A DNA stretch of 64,000 bases from Sphingomonas lycopersici (lineage in GTDB: Bacteria; Pseudomonadota; Alphaproteobacteria; Sphingomonadales; Sphingomonadaceae), in the NCBI RefSeq assembly GCF_026130605.1, contig NZ_JANFAU010000001.1:310001-374000 (forward strand), written 5' to 3'. How positions within the stretch are numbered: the stretch's first letter is position 1; the number at the start of each line of letters is the position of its first letter. Under the pieces are notes generated by a model. That model did no database searches, had not been told where the DNA came from, and saw only the letters and a program-made list of their open reading frames with translations. Below, in pieces: positions 9,003 to 17,650 of this stretch. The position numbers and the translations under genes are program-made.

Positions 9003-10150
9003 CCCGCATTGCGCTGACCGGCGCCGGCCTGGTGCTGCCGACCGAATTGATCGAGGAGCAGGCTTTGCTCATCGAAGGCGAGCGGATCGTCGGCTGGACC
9101 GGTGCCGCGGAGATTCCGTCGGATTATGCCGTCAGACGGCTCAACGGCGGTTGCCTCGTCCCCGGCTTCATCGATACCCAGGTCAATGGCGGCGGCGACG
9201 TGCTGCTCAACGATATGCCGAGCATCGAGGGCATGCGCACGATCGCGCGGGCGCACCGGCGCTTCGGCACCACCGGCATGTTGCCGACGTTGATCAGCGA
9301 TCACCCGGAAGTGACCGACGCCGCGATCGGCGCGGCCGAGGCGGCGTTGGCGGCGGGGGCGCCCGGCGTACTCGGGCTGCATATCGAGGGCCCGCATCTC
9401 AACCCCGCGAAAAAGGGTATCCACGACGCCGGACGCTTCACCACGATCGACGAGAGCGTGCTCGCGCGGCTAACTCGGCCGACCCGCGGCATCCGGCTGG
9501 TGACGCTGGCGCCCGAGCTCGCCCCGCCCGGCACGATCCGGCGTCTACGCGAGGCGGGGGTGCTGGTCGCGGCGGGGCACAGCCTTGCGAACCACGCGCA
9601 GACCCGCGCCGCGCTCGCCGAGGGATTGTCTGGCTTCACCCATTTGTTCAACGCGATGACCCAGCTCGGCAGCCGCGAGCCAGGAATGGTCGGCGCCGCG
9701 CTCACCGATCGCGCCAGCCATTTCGGGCTGATCGTCGACGGTTTCCATGTCCATCCGGCGACGCTGAAGGTGGCGATCGCAGCGCGCGGCATCGCCGGCG
9801 CGATGCTGGTCACCGACGCCATGTCCCCGGTCGGCGGCAGCGCCACCTCCTTCACGCTGATGGGGCAACGCGTCGAAATGGTCGACGGCATGTGCCGCGG
9901 GCCGGATGGCACGCTCGCCGGATCGGCGCTCACGATGGCCGAGGCGTTCCGCAACGCGATCGACATGCTGGGATGCTCGATCGTCGAGGCGTCGCAAATG
10001 GCGAGCGGCAACCCCGCGCGATTCCTCGGCCTCGCCGGGGAGACCGGCGCGATCGCGGCCGGCCTGCGCGCCGATCTCGTCCATCTTGACCGCCAGCGCC
10101 GCGTCACGCGAACCTGGATCGCGGGCGCACTCGAGGAGTTGGGTGAATGA
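8999..10150 (+). CDS. nagA: N-acetylglucosamine-6-phosphate deacetylase NagA
   Basis: Removes acetate from GlcNAc-6-phosphate, the MurQ product. The 383-residue amidohydrolase shows the family series: GGCLVPGFIDTQVNGGGDVLLND (metal-site region; split here as a single stretch near residues 50-70), GLHIEGPHLNPAKKGIHD with the metal-ligand Glu, VAAGHSLANHAQT, GFTHLFNAMTQLG, and LVTDAMSPVGG with the catalytic Asp. It starts with ATGA overlap on the preceding gene and ends with an ATGA overlap onto the next, a coupled three-gene operon. Confidence 0.95.
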   Translation: MTRIALTGAGLVLPTELIEEQALLIEGERIVGWTGAAEIPSDYAVRRLNGGCLVPGFIDTQVNGGGDVLLNDMPSIEGMRTIARAHRRFGTTGMLPTLISDHPEVTDAAIGAAEAALAAGAPGVLGLHIEGPHLNPAKKGIHDAGRFTTIDESVLARLTRPTRGIRLVTLAPELAPPGTIRRLREAGVLVAAGHSLANHAQTRAALAEGLSGFTHLFNAMTQLGSREPGMVGAALTDRASHFGLIVDGFHVHPATLKVAIAARGIAGAMLVTDAMSPVGGSATSFTLMGQRVEMVDGMCRGPDGTLAGSALTMAEAFRNAIDMLGCSIVEASQMASGNPARFLGLAGETGAIAAGLRADLVHLDRQRRVTRTWIAGALEELGE

Positions 10151-11211
10151 CGGTCGAACTGGGGGTGATCGAGGGGCGTTTCGGCACGCCCTGGTCGTGG
10201 GAGGAGCGCAGCGAGGTAATGCGCACCCTCGCCGGCGCCGGCTATCGTTTCTATCATTATGGCCCCAAGGGCGATGCTCATCTGCGCCGCATATGGCGCG
10301 AGCCGCATCCGCCGGCACAGACCGCCGCGCTCGCCGCCTTCGCCGGCGATTGCCGGGACGCGGGCGTGCGTTTCGGCATCGCGCTTACCCCGATGGGGGC
10401 GACGCATCCTTTCGACGATGCCGCGCGCGGCCAATTGATCGAGCGGCTCGCCGCCTTCGACGCGATCGGCATCGACGATCTCGCGATCCTGTTCGACGAT
10501 CTGCGCGGCGATCTTCCCGATCTCGCACGCCAGCAGGCCGAACTGGTCGATTTCTGCAGCCAGCACACGCGCGCGACCCGGCTCTATTTCTGCCCGAGCT
10601 ATTATTCCTATGACCCGGTGCTCGATCGGGTATTCGGCCGGCGGCCAGAGGGCTATCTCGCCGAGCTCGGGCGGCTGCTCGATCCGGAGGTGCGGATCTA
10701 CTGGACCGGCGAGGAAGTCTTCTCGCCCGAGATCGGCGTCGGGCACCTTCGCGAAGTCGAGGCGGAACTGGGCCGCAAAGTGTGCCTGTGGGATAATTAC
10801 CCGGTCAACGACGGATCGCGCATGTCGCGTTTCCTGCATCTGCGCGGCTTCACCGGGCGTCCGTCGGCGATCGCCGGGCATCTCACCGGCCATGCGATCA
10901 ACCCCGCGATCCAGCCGCGATTGTCCTGCATCCCCGCGCTGACGCTCGCGGCCAATTATGCGCAAGGGGACGGGTACAGTTACGGCCGGGCCTTCGATAC
11001 CGCAGCACGCGCGCTGCTCGGCGACGAGCTGGCGGCAATGGTGCGCGACGATCTGCTCGCGCTGCAGGATACCGGCTGGGAGCGGCTCGGCGCGCGCCGC
11101 GAGGTACTGCGCGCGCGTTATGCCGATATCGATCAGCCCGCTGCGCGCGAGATCGTCGACTGGCTCGACGGCCGGCACATCATGACCGACGACGAGGTCA
11201 AGACGCAGTGA
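10147..11211 (+). CDS. GH84-like beta-N-acetylglucosaminidase domain protein, cytoplasmic
   Basis: A 354-residue single-domain protein without signal peptide. The N-terminus GVIEGRFGTPWSWEER matches the hallmark start of the NAGidase (GH84, O-GlcNAcase/hyaluronidase) catalytic barrel, and DDLAILFDDLRGD (about residues 113-125) supplies the adjacent Asp pair used in substrate-assisted catalysis. Further family-like elements are YFCPSYYSYDPVLD, YWTGEEVFSPEI, and LWDNYPVNDGSRMSRFLH. Translationally coupled to nagA by ATGA and converging on the kinase gene with a 14-base 3' overlap. It probably splits a GlcNAc-containing disaccharide in the cytoplasm, the role of NagZ in enterobacteria. Family is fairly sure; substrate is inferred. 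Confidence 0.82.
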   Translation: MTVELGVIEGRFGTPWSWEERSEVMRTLAGAGYRFYHYGPKGDAHLRRIWREPHPPAQTAALAAFAGDCRDAGVRFGIALTPMGATHPFDDAARGQLIERLAAFDAIGIDDLAILFDDLRGDLPDLARQQAELVDFCSQHTRATRLYFCPSYYSYDPVLDRVFGRRPEGYLAELGRLLDPEVRIYWTGEEVFSPEIGVGHLREVEAELGRKVCLWDNYPVNDGSRMSRFLHLRGFTGRPSAIAGHLTGHAINPAIQPRLSCIPALTLAANYAQGDGYSYGRAFDTAARALLGDELAAMVRDDLLALQDTGWERLGARREVLRARYADIDQPAAREIVDWLDGRHIMTDDEVKTQ

Positions 11212-12070
11212 CCGGATGATGCCCCGCCAGCCGCAACGCGCCGTCGAGCGGATCGCCCATCGCGCTGCTGAGGCGCGCCACGGTCCGCGCGCGCAGCCAC
11301 GGCATCATCCGCGGCGCGAGCCCCCCGACCAATACGCAACGCGGCGCGCCGCGCTCGAAGATCGTCTCGATGAAGCGTTCGATATGCAATGCGGCATCCT
11401 CGACGATCGACCGCGCGATCGCATCGTCGGCCTCGGCATAATCCATCACCAGCGGTGCGAGGCTGCCGTAATCGCGCGGCGTCGCCTCATCCATCCAGGC
11501 GATCGCCTTGGCGGTATCGTGATCGAAACGCTCGGTCACCGCGCTGCTGAGCGGGGTACGGCGAGTGCGCCCGTCGAGCGCGCGCAAGGCGTGGCGCATC
11601 GCGCTCAGCCCCAGCGCCGCGCCGCTGCCCTCGTCCGAAATCGGAAAGCCATAGCCGCCGATCGTGAAGCAATCGTCCGCCAGCCGGATATGCGCGATGC
11701 TCCCCGTGCCGATGATCAGGATCGCGCCCTCGCCGCCGGCATTGGCGCCGAGGTTGGCGATATAGGCATCGGTCTCATAAGCGACGGATGCGAAGGGAAA
11801 GGCGAAATCCCCGAGATGCTCTTTGACCCCCGGGCGCGAGATGCCCGCGATCCCCATGCCCGCACGGATCCGCCGCACATCGTCAGCGCCGAGCCCCGCT
11901 TCGCGGATCGCCTGATCGGTCACCTCGACCAGGGTGGCATAGAGATTGTCCATGCCGATCCGGGCATTGGCGGGCCCGGTCGCCCCGGTGCCGATCACGG
12001 TTCCGTCAGATTTGATCAACCGCGACCGGCAATTGCTGCCGCCAGCGTCTACGCCGAGATAAAAGGTCAT
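11198..12070 (-). CDS. BadF/BadG/BcrA-type ATPase, N-acetylglucosamine/glucosamine kinase
   Basis: A 290-residue ASKHA-fold kinase: phosphate-1 loop YLGVDAGGSNCRSRL, GPANARIG near residue 33, MGIAGISRPG, phosphate-2 region LIIGTGSIAHI, GYGFPISDEGSGAALG and the adenosine motif VLVGGLAPRM. These match the GlcNAc/GlcN kinase branch of the BadF/BadG family. It would phosphorylate the free GlcNAc released by the GH84-like enzyme for NagA. It converges on that gene and is divergent from dld across 128 bases. The exact sugar is inferred. Confidence 0.87.
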   Translation of the reverse strand: MTFYLGVDAGGSNCRSRLIKSDGTVIGTGATGPANARIGMDNLYATLVEVTDQAIREAGLGADDVRRIRAGMGIAGISRPGVKEHLGDFAFPFASVAYETDAYIANLGANAGGEGAILIIGTGSIAHIRLADDCFTIGGYGFPISDEGSGAALGLSAMRHALRALDGRTRRTPLSSAVTERFDHDTAKAIAWMDEATPRDYGSLAPLVMDYAEADDAIARSIVEDAALHIERFIETIFERGAPRCVLVGGLAPRMMPWLRARTVARLSSAMGDPLDGALRLAGHHPVTAS

Positions 12071-12075
12071 GAGAA

Positions 12076-12087
12076 CCCATATATGGG
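12076..12087. promoter_or_regulatory. 12-nt perfect palindrome before the kinase start
   Basis: CCCATATATGGG lies 5 bases upstream of the kinase ATG within the 128-base divergent spacer to dld. It overlaps the place where a ribosome site would be and no good Shine-Dalgarno is visible. It could be an operator or chance; it does not match the TAATACCA sites. Confidence 0.3.
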
Positions 12088-12198
12088 GAAAGAATCGCGG
12101 CGGTTAAGCACCATCGCCACACCCGCGACAACCGCTGAATCGCCTTTCGGCCATTTCTCCTCCTATCGACCGCCAGTGCGCCAGAACGGACCTCGATC

Positions 12199-13902
12199 AT
12201 GACCGCCCCCGCCGCCTTGCTCGACCGCCTTCGCGATATCGTCGGGCGACGCAAGGTGCTCACCGCACCGCGCGCCACCGCACGCTTTCGCGAGGGATAT
12301 CGTACCGGATCGGGCGCGGCGCTGGCGGTCGTCCTGCCGGGGACGCTGGTCGAATTGTGGCGCGTCGCCCAGGCCTGCGTCGCGGCCGATGTCAGCATCA
12401 TCATGCAGGCATCGAACACCGGGCTGACCGGCGGCTCGACCCCGTCGGGCGACGATTATCCGGGCGGCGTGGTGATCATCAGCACCGTCCGCCTCAAGGG
12501 CATCCATCTGGTCCGCGACGCCGAACAGGTCGTATGCCTCGCCGGCGCGACGCTCAACGAACTCGAACGCGCGCTGCTGCCGCTCGGGCGCGAGCCGCAT
12601 TCGGTGATCGGTTCCTCCTGCCTCGGCGCATCGGTGGTCGGCGGGGTCTGCAACAATTCGGGCGGGTCGCTGATCCAGCGCGGGCCGGCGTTCACCCAGC
12701 TCGCCCTGTTCGGGATGATCGGCGACGACGGCAGCCTCAGCCTCGTCAATCACCTCGGCATCGATCTGGGGAACGAGCCGGAGGCGATGCTCCACCGGCT
12801 CGACACCGGCGCTTTCGGCGCGGCCGAGGTCGACGGCTGCAGCGATCGCTGGGCGCACGATCGATCCTATGTCAGCCATGTCCGCAAGATCGACAGCGAC
12901 CGGCCGGCGCGGTTCAACGCCGACAGCCGCTGCCTGTTCGAAGCCGCCGGAAGCGCGGGCAAGCTGATCGTCTTCGCGGTGCGGCTCGATACCTTTCCCA
13001 AGGAGGAAGGGAGCGTCACTTTCTATCTCGGGACCAACGATCCCGCCAAGCTCACCACGCTGCGGCGGACGATTCTCGGCACGTTCGAGCATCTGCCGAT
13101 CGCGGGCGAATATATGCATCGTGCGGTGTTCGACATCGCCGACCGCTACGGGAAGGATATGTTCGCGGCGATCAAGCGGATCGGCACCGCGCGGCTGCCG
13201 CATCTGTTCGCGGCCAAGGCGCGATTCGATTCATGGGCGCGGCGGCTGGGCCCGGCCGGGGCGCATCTCAGCGATCGGCTGATGCAGCGCATCGGGCGTG
13301 TGCTGCCCGATCATCTCCCACGGCGGATGCGCGACTATCGCGATCGCTTCGAGCACCATCTGATCCTCAAGGTGCCGGGGTCGGCCGCTGCCGCGACGCG
13401 CGCCTTGCTGGCGTCGCAGTTCGACGACGCCGCGAGCGGCTTTTTCGAATGTACCGCGCAGGAAGCTGCGGACGCCTTTCTCCACCGTTTCGTCGCGGCA
13501 GGGGCAGCGGTGCGTTACCGCGCGGTCCATGCGGGAGAGGTCGAGGATATCGTCGCGCTCGATATCGCCTTGCCGCGCAACGCCCGACAATGGGTGGAGG
13601 AACTGCCCGACGACATCGCCGGCGATATCCTCCACCGCCTCTATTACGGGCATTTCTTCTGCCACGTCTTCCACCAGGATTATATCGTGCGGAAGGGCGT
13701 CGATCCGCTGGCGCTGGAGCATCGCATGCTCGAGATCCTCGATGCCCGCGGCGCCGAATATCCCGCCGAGCACAATGTCGGCCATCTCTACCACGCCAAG
13801 CCAGTCCTCGCGGATTTCTATCGCAGCCTCGATCCGACCAATCGGTTCAACCCTGGCATCGGGCACATGCCACGCAATCGTCATTGGAAGCAGATAACGT
13901 AG
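12199..13902 (+). CDS. dld: Quinone-dependent D-lactate dehydrogenase Dld
   Basis: Membrane-associated FAD enzyme that oxidises D-lactate to pyruvate with electrons to quinone. The 567-residue length equals the E. coli-type Dld (about 571). The N-terminal FAD-binding domain shows MQASNTGLTGGSTPSG, SVIGSSCLGASVVGG and CNNSGGSLIQRGPA; the Dld-specific membrane-binding part follows in the middle (GEYMHRAVFDIADRYGKD, LPRRMRDYRDRFEHHLILK), and the C-terminus keeps PAEHNVGHLYHAKPVL and DPTNRFNPGIGH. Placed next to the MurNAc cluster, it is the natural sink for the D-lactate that MurQ releases. Divergent from the kinase gene. Confidence 0.95.
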   Translation: MTAPAALLDRLRDIVGRRKVLTAPRATARFREGYRTGSGAALAVVLPGTLVELWRVAQACVAADVSIIMQASNTGLTGGSTPSGDDYPGGVVIISTVRLKGIHLVRDAEQVVCLAGATLNELERALLPLGREPHSVIGSSCLGASVVGGVCNNSGGSLIQRGPAFTQLALFGMIGDDGSLSLVNHLGIDLGNEPEAMLHRLDTGAFGAAEVDGCSDRWAHDRSYVSHVRKIDSDRPARFNADSRCLFEAAGSAGKLIVFAVRLDTFPKEEGSVTFYLGTNDPAKLTTLRRTILGTFEHLPIAGEYMHRAVFDIADRYGKDMFAAIKRIGTARLPHLFAAKARFDSWARRLGPAGAHLSDRLMQRIGRVLPDHLPRRMRDYRDRFEHHLILKVPGSAAAATRALLASQFDDAASGFFECTAQEAADAFLHRFVAAGAAVRYRAVHAGEVEDIVALDIALPRNARQWVEELPDDIAGDILHRLYYGHFFCHVFHQDYIVRKGVDPLALEHRMLEILDARGAEYPAEHNVGHLYHAKPVLADFYRSLDPTNRFNPGIGHMPRNRHWKQIT

Positions 13903-14303
13903 GCGCTCCAGGTATTTTCGTCCTGTTTTGGGACAGCTTTAGTGGAATCCGACATGATTTGGCGTCATCGCGTCTTATCGGCGCGCGTCGTGGGTCATAG
14001 AGGAGAAGTGGCCGAATCGGTCCTGTGGCCGAACGGCCGGGGTCGATCCGGCCCCGTGTGAGGAGACCAGAGTATGAGGTCGATCAAGTATGTATCCCGG
14101 GCTGTAGCCGACACCGCTAGCCGCCACGCTCGTCGGCAAAGGTAGAAGCACGGCGAGACGCGGCCCCGGCCGTGCCGTCTGATCTCCCGATTTCAGCATG
14201 CGCGCGGCAGCGCCCTCATACGGGACAAACCTCGCCTTGGGCGAACGACCGGCCCTGTCGGGCCAAACGGCGATCAGGTTGATCGACCGCAAGGAATTGA
14301 AGC
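13903..14303. other. Intergenic stretch without a clear gene (401 bases)
   Basis: Between dld and the TetR gene. It holds several GC-rich inverted repeats, among them GGCCGG/CCGGCC at 14035-14040 and 14048-14053, and a short ORF with a good ribosome site at 14074. No tRNA or recognised riboswitch is visible. Codon pattern of longer frames across it is not convincing. Confidence 0.5.
14074..14145 (+). CDS. Candidate 23-residue basic small protein
   Basis: ATG preceded by GAGGAG nine bases upstream opens a 23-codon ORF, MRSIKYVSRAVADTASRHAR plus three more residues, ending in TAG. The peptide is basic (about seven Arg/Lys). It follows a GC-rich hairpin and precedes another. Such a short ORF could be chance; the ribosome site is the main support. 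Unrecognised; a leader peptide for the downstream TetR gene is one possibility. Confidence 0.3.
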   Translation: MRSIKYVSRAVADTASRHARRQR

Positions 14304-14921
14304 ATGACCATGCGTTCGTCGGCGCCTGCGAAACGGCGCAAGCGACCCGGCCCCGAAGTGCGCGAAGAGGCGCTGACCGTCGCACGCCGGCTGTTACTCG
14401 AACGGGGGCCGCACGCGGTGACGCTCGCCAATGTTGGCGACGAACTGGGCATGACCCACGCCAATATCCTTTATCATTTCGGATCGGCGGCGGGCCTGCA
14501 GATGGCGCTGATGGAATCGATGATCAAGGATCTCACCGTCGCGCTCGATCATGTGGTGGAATCGGTCCGAACCGACGCGCGCGCGCCGCGCACGATCGTC
14601 GACCGCGTCTTCGATGCCTTTGCCAAGGGCGGGGCGGGTCCGCTCGCCGCATGGATCATCCTGTCGGGCAATGTCGAACATCTCGAACCGGTGCGCGATG
14701 CGGTACGCTCGCTGGTCGAGGTGATCGTCGCCCAGACCAGCGATCCTGAAGCCGACGGCCGGGTTCGCAATATCGTGTTGCTGATGGCGGTGACGGCATT
14801 CGGCGATGCGGTGATCGGGCCTCATATCCGCGATATGCTCGGCGAAAACGACGGCGCGATGCGCGATCTGACGACGCGCATCCTGCCCTATTTCCTGTTG
14901 CACGCCCCCGCCGTGCCCTGA
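14304..14921 (+). CDS. TetR/AcrR-family transcriptional regulator
   Basis: A 205-residue protein with a basic N-terminus (SAPAKRRKRPGPEVREE) and a TetR helix-turn-helix at about residues 25-70 (ARRLLLERGPHAVTLANVGD, then GMTHANILYHFGSAAGL). The C-terminal ligand domain is all-helical with no recognisable effector signature. Its neighbours are the dld gene (401 bases upstream) and the convergent aminotransferase operon, so the regulated target is not obvious; self-regulation or control of the lysine-type operon are possible. Confidence 0.88.
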   Translation: MTMRSSAPAKRRKRPGPEVREEALTVARRLLLERGPHAVTLANVGDELGMTHANILYHFGSAAGLQMALMESMIKDLTVALDHVVESVRTDARAPRTIVDRVFDAFAKGGAGPLAAWIILSGNVEHLEPVRDAVRSLVEVIVAQTSDPEADGRVRNIVLLMAVTAFGDAVIGPHIRDMLGENDGAMRDLTTRILPYFLLHAPAVP

Positions 14922-15023
14922 CCGGGGCGCGCCGGCGATCAGGCGCTCACTGCCGAGCCGGGGCACCGGCGGGGTCGATCAACGCATCGAGGTCCGCCGG
15001 CCCCGCGGGCCGGACGACGAGCA

Positions 15024-16220
15024 TCAGGCCGCCTTGGGCTGCGTCGCGCGCACGGCCGCGCAGGTCGCCTCGAACCGGCGCAGCGCCTCCGCCGCATCGT
15101 CCTGTGTCATGTTGAGCGGCGGCAGAAGCCGCACGCAATTGTCCCCGCCGCCGGCGACGAGCAGCCGCTGATCGCGCGCCGCGGCCATGAAATCGCGATT
15201 GTTGGTGACCAGCTTGACCCCGATCAGCAATCCCTTGCCGCGGACATCGACGATGACATCGCCATAACGCCCGGCGATATCACGCAACCCGCGCGACAAA
15301 TCCTCCGCCAGCGCCGCGGCATGCGCGAGCGTATCAGGGCGCGCGATTTCGTCGAACGCCGCGATCGCCACCGCCATCGCGAGCGGGTTGCCGCCGAAGG
15401 TCGAGCCGTGCGCGCCGAAGATCATCCCCTTCGCCGCCTCCGCCGTGGCGAGGCATGCGCCGACCGGAAAGCCGCCGCCGAGCGCCTTGGCGACCGCCAT
15501 GATATCGGGCTCGGTGCCGGGGAACCATTGGTGCGCGAAAAGCTTGCCGGTGCGCCCCATGCCGGATTGCACCTCGTCATAGATCAGCAGCACCCCCGCC
15601 TCGGTGCAGCGGCGACGCACTTCCGCCAGCCACTCGCCGCTCAACGCGCGCGCACCGCCCTCGCCCTGCACCGGCTCGACGATCAGCGCCGCGGTGGTTG
15701 GCCGCGCGATCGCCGCGGCGATCGCATCCATGTCATCGAGGCCGAGCTGGACATAGCCCGGCAGCCGCGGGCCGAAGCCCTCGATATAGGCCGCATTGCC
15801 CGAGGCATTGACCGCGGCATAGGTGCGGCCGTGGAATGACCCGGCGAAACCGATCACGTCGATCCGCTCGGGCTGGCCGTTGGCGGCGTGAAACTTGCGC
15901 GCGGTCTTGAGCGCGCATTCGATCGCCTCGGACCCCGAATTGCCGAAGAACACCACGTCGGCAAAGCTGTTTGCGGTCAGCCGCTGCGCCAGTTCCTCCT
16001 GCCCCGGGATGCGGAAGATATTGGAGAGGTGCCAGATCTTGCCGGCCTGTTCGGTCAGCGCCGCGATCAGTATGGGATTGGCGTGGCCCAGCCCGTTGGT
16101 CGCGATCCCGGCGACGCAATCGAGATAGGCATCGCCGTCCGCGGTATAGAGCCAGGCGCCCTCGCCGCGCTCGAACACCACGGGTGCGCGGTTGTACACC
16201 GCCATGATCTTGTCGGACAC
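15024..16220 (-). CDS. Class III PLP aminotransferase (acetylornithine/4-aminobutyrate type)
   Basis: A 398-residue fold-type I aminotransferase: FFGNSGSEAIECALKTAR (PLP phosphate site), FAGSFHGRTYAA, LLIYDEVQSGMGRTGKLFAH with the PLP-N1 Asp, and the Schiff-base Lys in IMAVAKALGGGFPVGACLAT, then GSTFGGNPLAMAV. The start is GTG at 16220 with AGGAAG six bases upstream. It is third in the operon after HglS and the FAD enzyme (14-base gap). By sequence alone ArgD-like; by context 2-aminoadipate transaminase, giving the 2-oxoadipate that HglS consumes, is the better guess. Substrate is inferred. Confidence 0.85.
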   Translation of the reverse strand: MSDKIMAVYNRAPVVFERGEGAWLYTADGDAYLDCVAGIATNGLGHANPILIAALTEQAGKIWHLSNIFRIPGQEELAQRLTANSFADVVFFGNSGSEAIECALKTARKFHAANGQPERIDVIGFAGSFHGRTYAAVNASGNAAYIEGFGPRLPGYVQLGLDDMDAIAAAIARPTTAALIVEPVQGEGGARALSGEWLAEVRRRCTEAGVLLIYDEVQSGMGRTGKLFAHQWFPGTEPDIMAVAKALGGGFPVGACLATAEAAKGMIFGAHGSTFGGNPLAMAVAIAAFDEIARPDTLAHAAALAEDLSRGLRDIAGRYGDVIVDVRGKGLLIGVKLVTNNRDFMAAARDQRLLVAGGGDNCVRLLPPLNMTQDDAAEALRRFEATCAAVRATQPKAA

Positions 16221-16234
16221 GAGAGACTTCCTTT

Positions 16235-17650
16235 CTAGATGCTGGTTGATCCGAAATCGACGCGGCCCAACCCCTGCGGCGCGAGCAGCCGCTGGATTTG
16301 CCCCGAAACACGCCGCACGCCTTCAGGGACGAACCGCGCATAATGTTTGATGTTGCGCGGGCCGATGCCGTGTTCCGCGCTGAAACTGCCGCCGAATTCC
16401 TCGACCACCGTGGCGAAGACATAGTCGCGCACCGCCTCGCCGACGGCGGGATCGAGCGCGCCGGCGGTGCCCGGCCAGACGAGATTGAAGTGCAGCCCGC
16501 CGTCGCCGATATGCCCGAAATCGCACACCGCCAGCCCCGGCCAGCGCGCCGCGACACCGGCCGCCACCTCATCGCGAAACCGCATCACATCGCCGCGGCG
16601 GAGCGCGATGTCGCAGGCGATGACTTGCCCGGATGCGCGCAGCCCTTCGGGGATCGCGTGGCGGATCGCCCAGAGCGCGTCGCGGCGATCGACCGCGACA
16701 TCGATGATCGCCGACCCGGCATCGTCGATCAGCCCGGCCAGCGCCTCGCCCAGCGCGTGTTCGAGCGCATCCTCGCCGAGCACCGGCCCGCTCGAAAGCT
16801 CGATCAGCACGGCATAAGGCGGGATCGGCCCGGGAAACGGATTGCGCAGCCGCGGGACATGCGCGAAGGCCGCGGCGAGCGCATTGGCGGACATGCCCTC
16901 GAACGCGGTGATCAACGTACCGAAATGCGCTTCGAGCAGCGCGGCGAGCCCGGTCGCGGCATCGGCGCGACGCAATGCGACCAGCGCGGTGACCTGCGCC
17001 GCCGGGCGCGGCTGAAGCGCCAGCGTCGCGCGGGTGACCACCCCGAACGCGCCGGAGGTGCCGGCGACGAGTTGCTTGAGATCGACGCCGACATTGTTCT
17101 TCCACAGCGCGCCGCCGAGTTCGAGCACGGTTCCCGCCCCGTCGGCGAGGACGATTTCGAGCCCGAGCAGATTGCGCCGCACATCGCCGTAGCGCAGGAA
17201 ACGCGCGCCGCCGGTGTTGGCGGCGATCATCCCGCCGACCGACGGATCCGCGCCGAGATCGATCGGGAAGAACAAGCCGTCTTCGTGCGCGGCGGCGTTG
17301 ATCGTCGAGAGCAACGCGCCACCCTCCGCGGTGACGCTGCGGTTGGCGGCGTCGATCTCGATCACCCGCGATAGCCGTTCGAGGCTGAGGACCAGCATCT
17401 CGCCGCGATCGTCGGCGAGCCCGGCGCCGACCAGCCCGGTGCGCGCGCCCTGCGCGATCACCGCCACGCCATGCTGCGCCGCAAGCCGCAGGATCGCCGA
17501 AACGCCGCTCGTCGTCGCTGGGCGCACTACCGCCAGCGCGCGGCCGGCGTGCTGCCGCCCGTCGGTCTCATAGCGTTCGAGATCGCTGCGTCCGACGAGG
17601 ACATTGTCCGCGCCGATCGCGTCGCCGAGCGCGGCCAGCAGATCGTTCAT
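16235..17650 (-). CDS. FAD-linked oxidase, probable D-2-hydroxyglutarate dehydrogenase
   Basis: A 471-residue VAO/GlcD-type flavoprotein. The FAD-binding PCMH domain contains IAQGARTGLVGAG, FFPIDLGADPSVGGMIAANT and LKQLVAGTSGAFGVV; the FAD-linked oxidase C-terminal domain has VCDFGHIGDGGLHFNLVW and FSAEHGIGPRN, which carry the metal-binding His and Glu seen in D-2-hydroxyacid dehydrogenases. ATG 17650 overlaps the HglS stop (ATGA), showing tight coupling. Oxidation of the D-2-hydroxyglutarate made by HglS to 2-oxoglutarate is the natural role. Family is sure, substrate inferred. Confidence 0.87.
   Translation of the reverse strand: MNDLLAALGDAIGADNVLVGRSDLERYETDGRQHAGRALAVVRPATTSGVSAILRLAAQHGVAVIAQGARTGLVGAGLADDRGEMLVLSLERLSRVIEIDAANRSVTAEGGALLSTINAAAHEDGLFFPIDLGADPSVGGMIAANTGGARFLRYGDVRRNLLGLEIVLADGAGTVLELGGALWKNNVGVDLKQLVAGTSGAFGVVTRATLALQPRPAAQVTALVALRRADAATGLAALLEAHFGTLITAFEGMSANALAAAFAHVPRLRNPFPGPIPPYAVLIELSSGPVLGEDALEHALGEALAGLIDDAGSAIIDVAVDRRDALWAIRHAIPEGLRASGQVIACDIALRRGDVMRFRDEVAAGVAARWPGLAVCDFGHIGDGGLHFNLVWPGTAGALDPAVGEAVRDYVFATVVEEFGGSFSAEHGIGPRNIKHYARFVPEGVRRVSGQIQRLLAPQGLGRVDFGSTSI

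Noticed and set aside
9301..11178. Leftward ORF of 625 codons across nagA and the GH84-like gene
   Set aside because: Covers two coupled genes with clear catalytic motifs on the other strand; no motif of its own.
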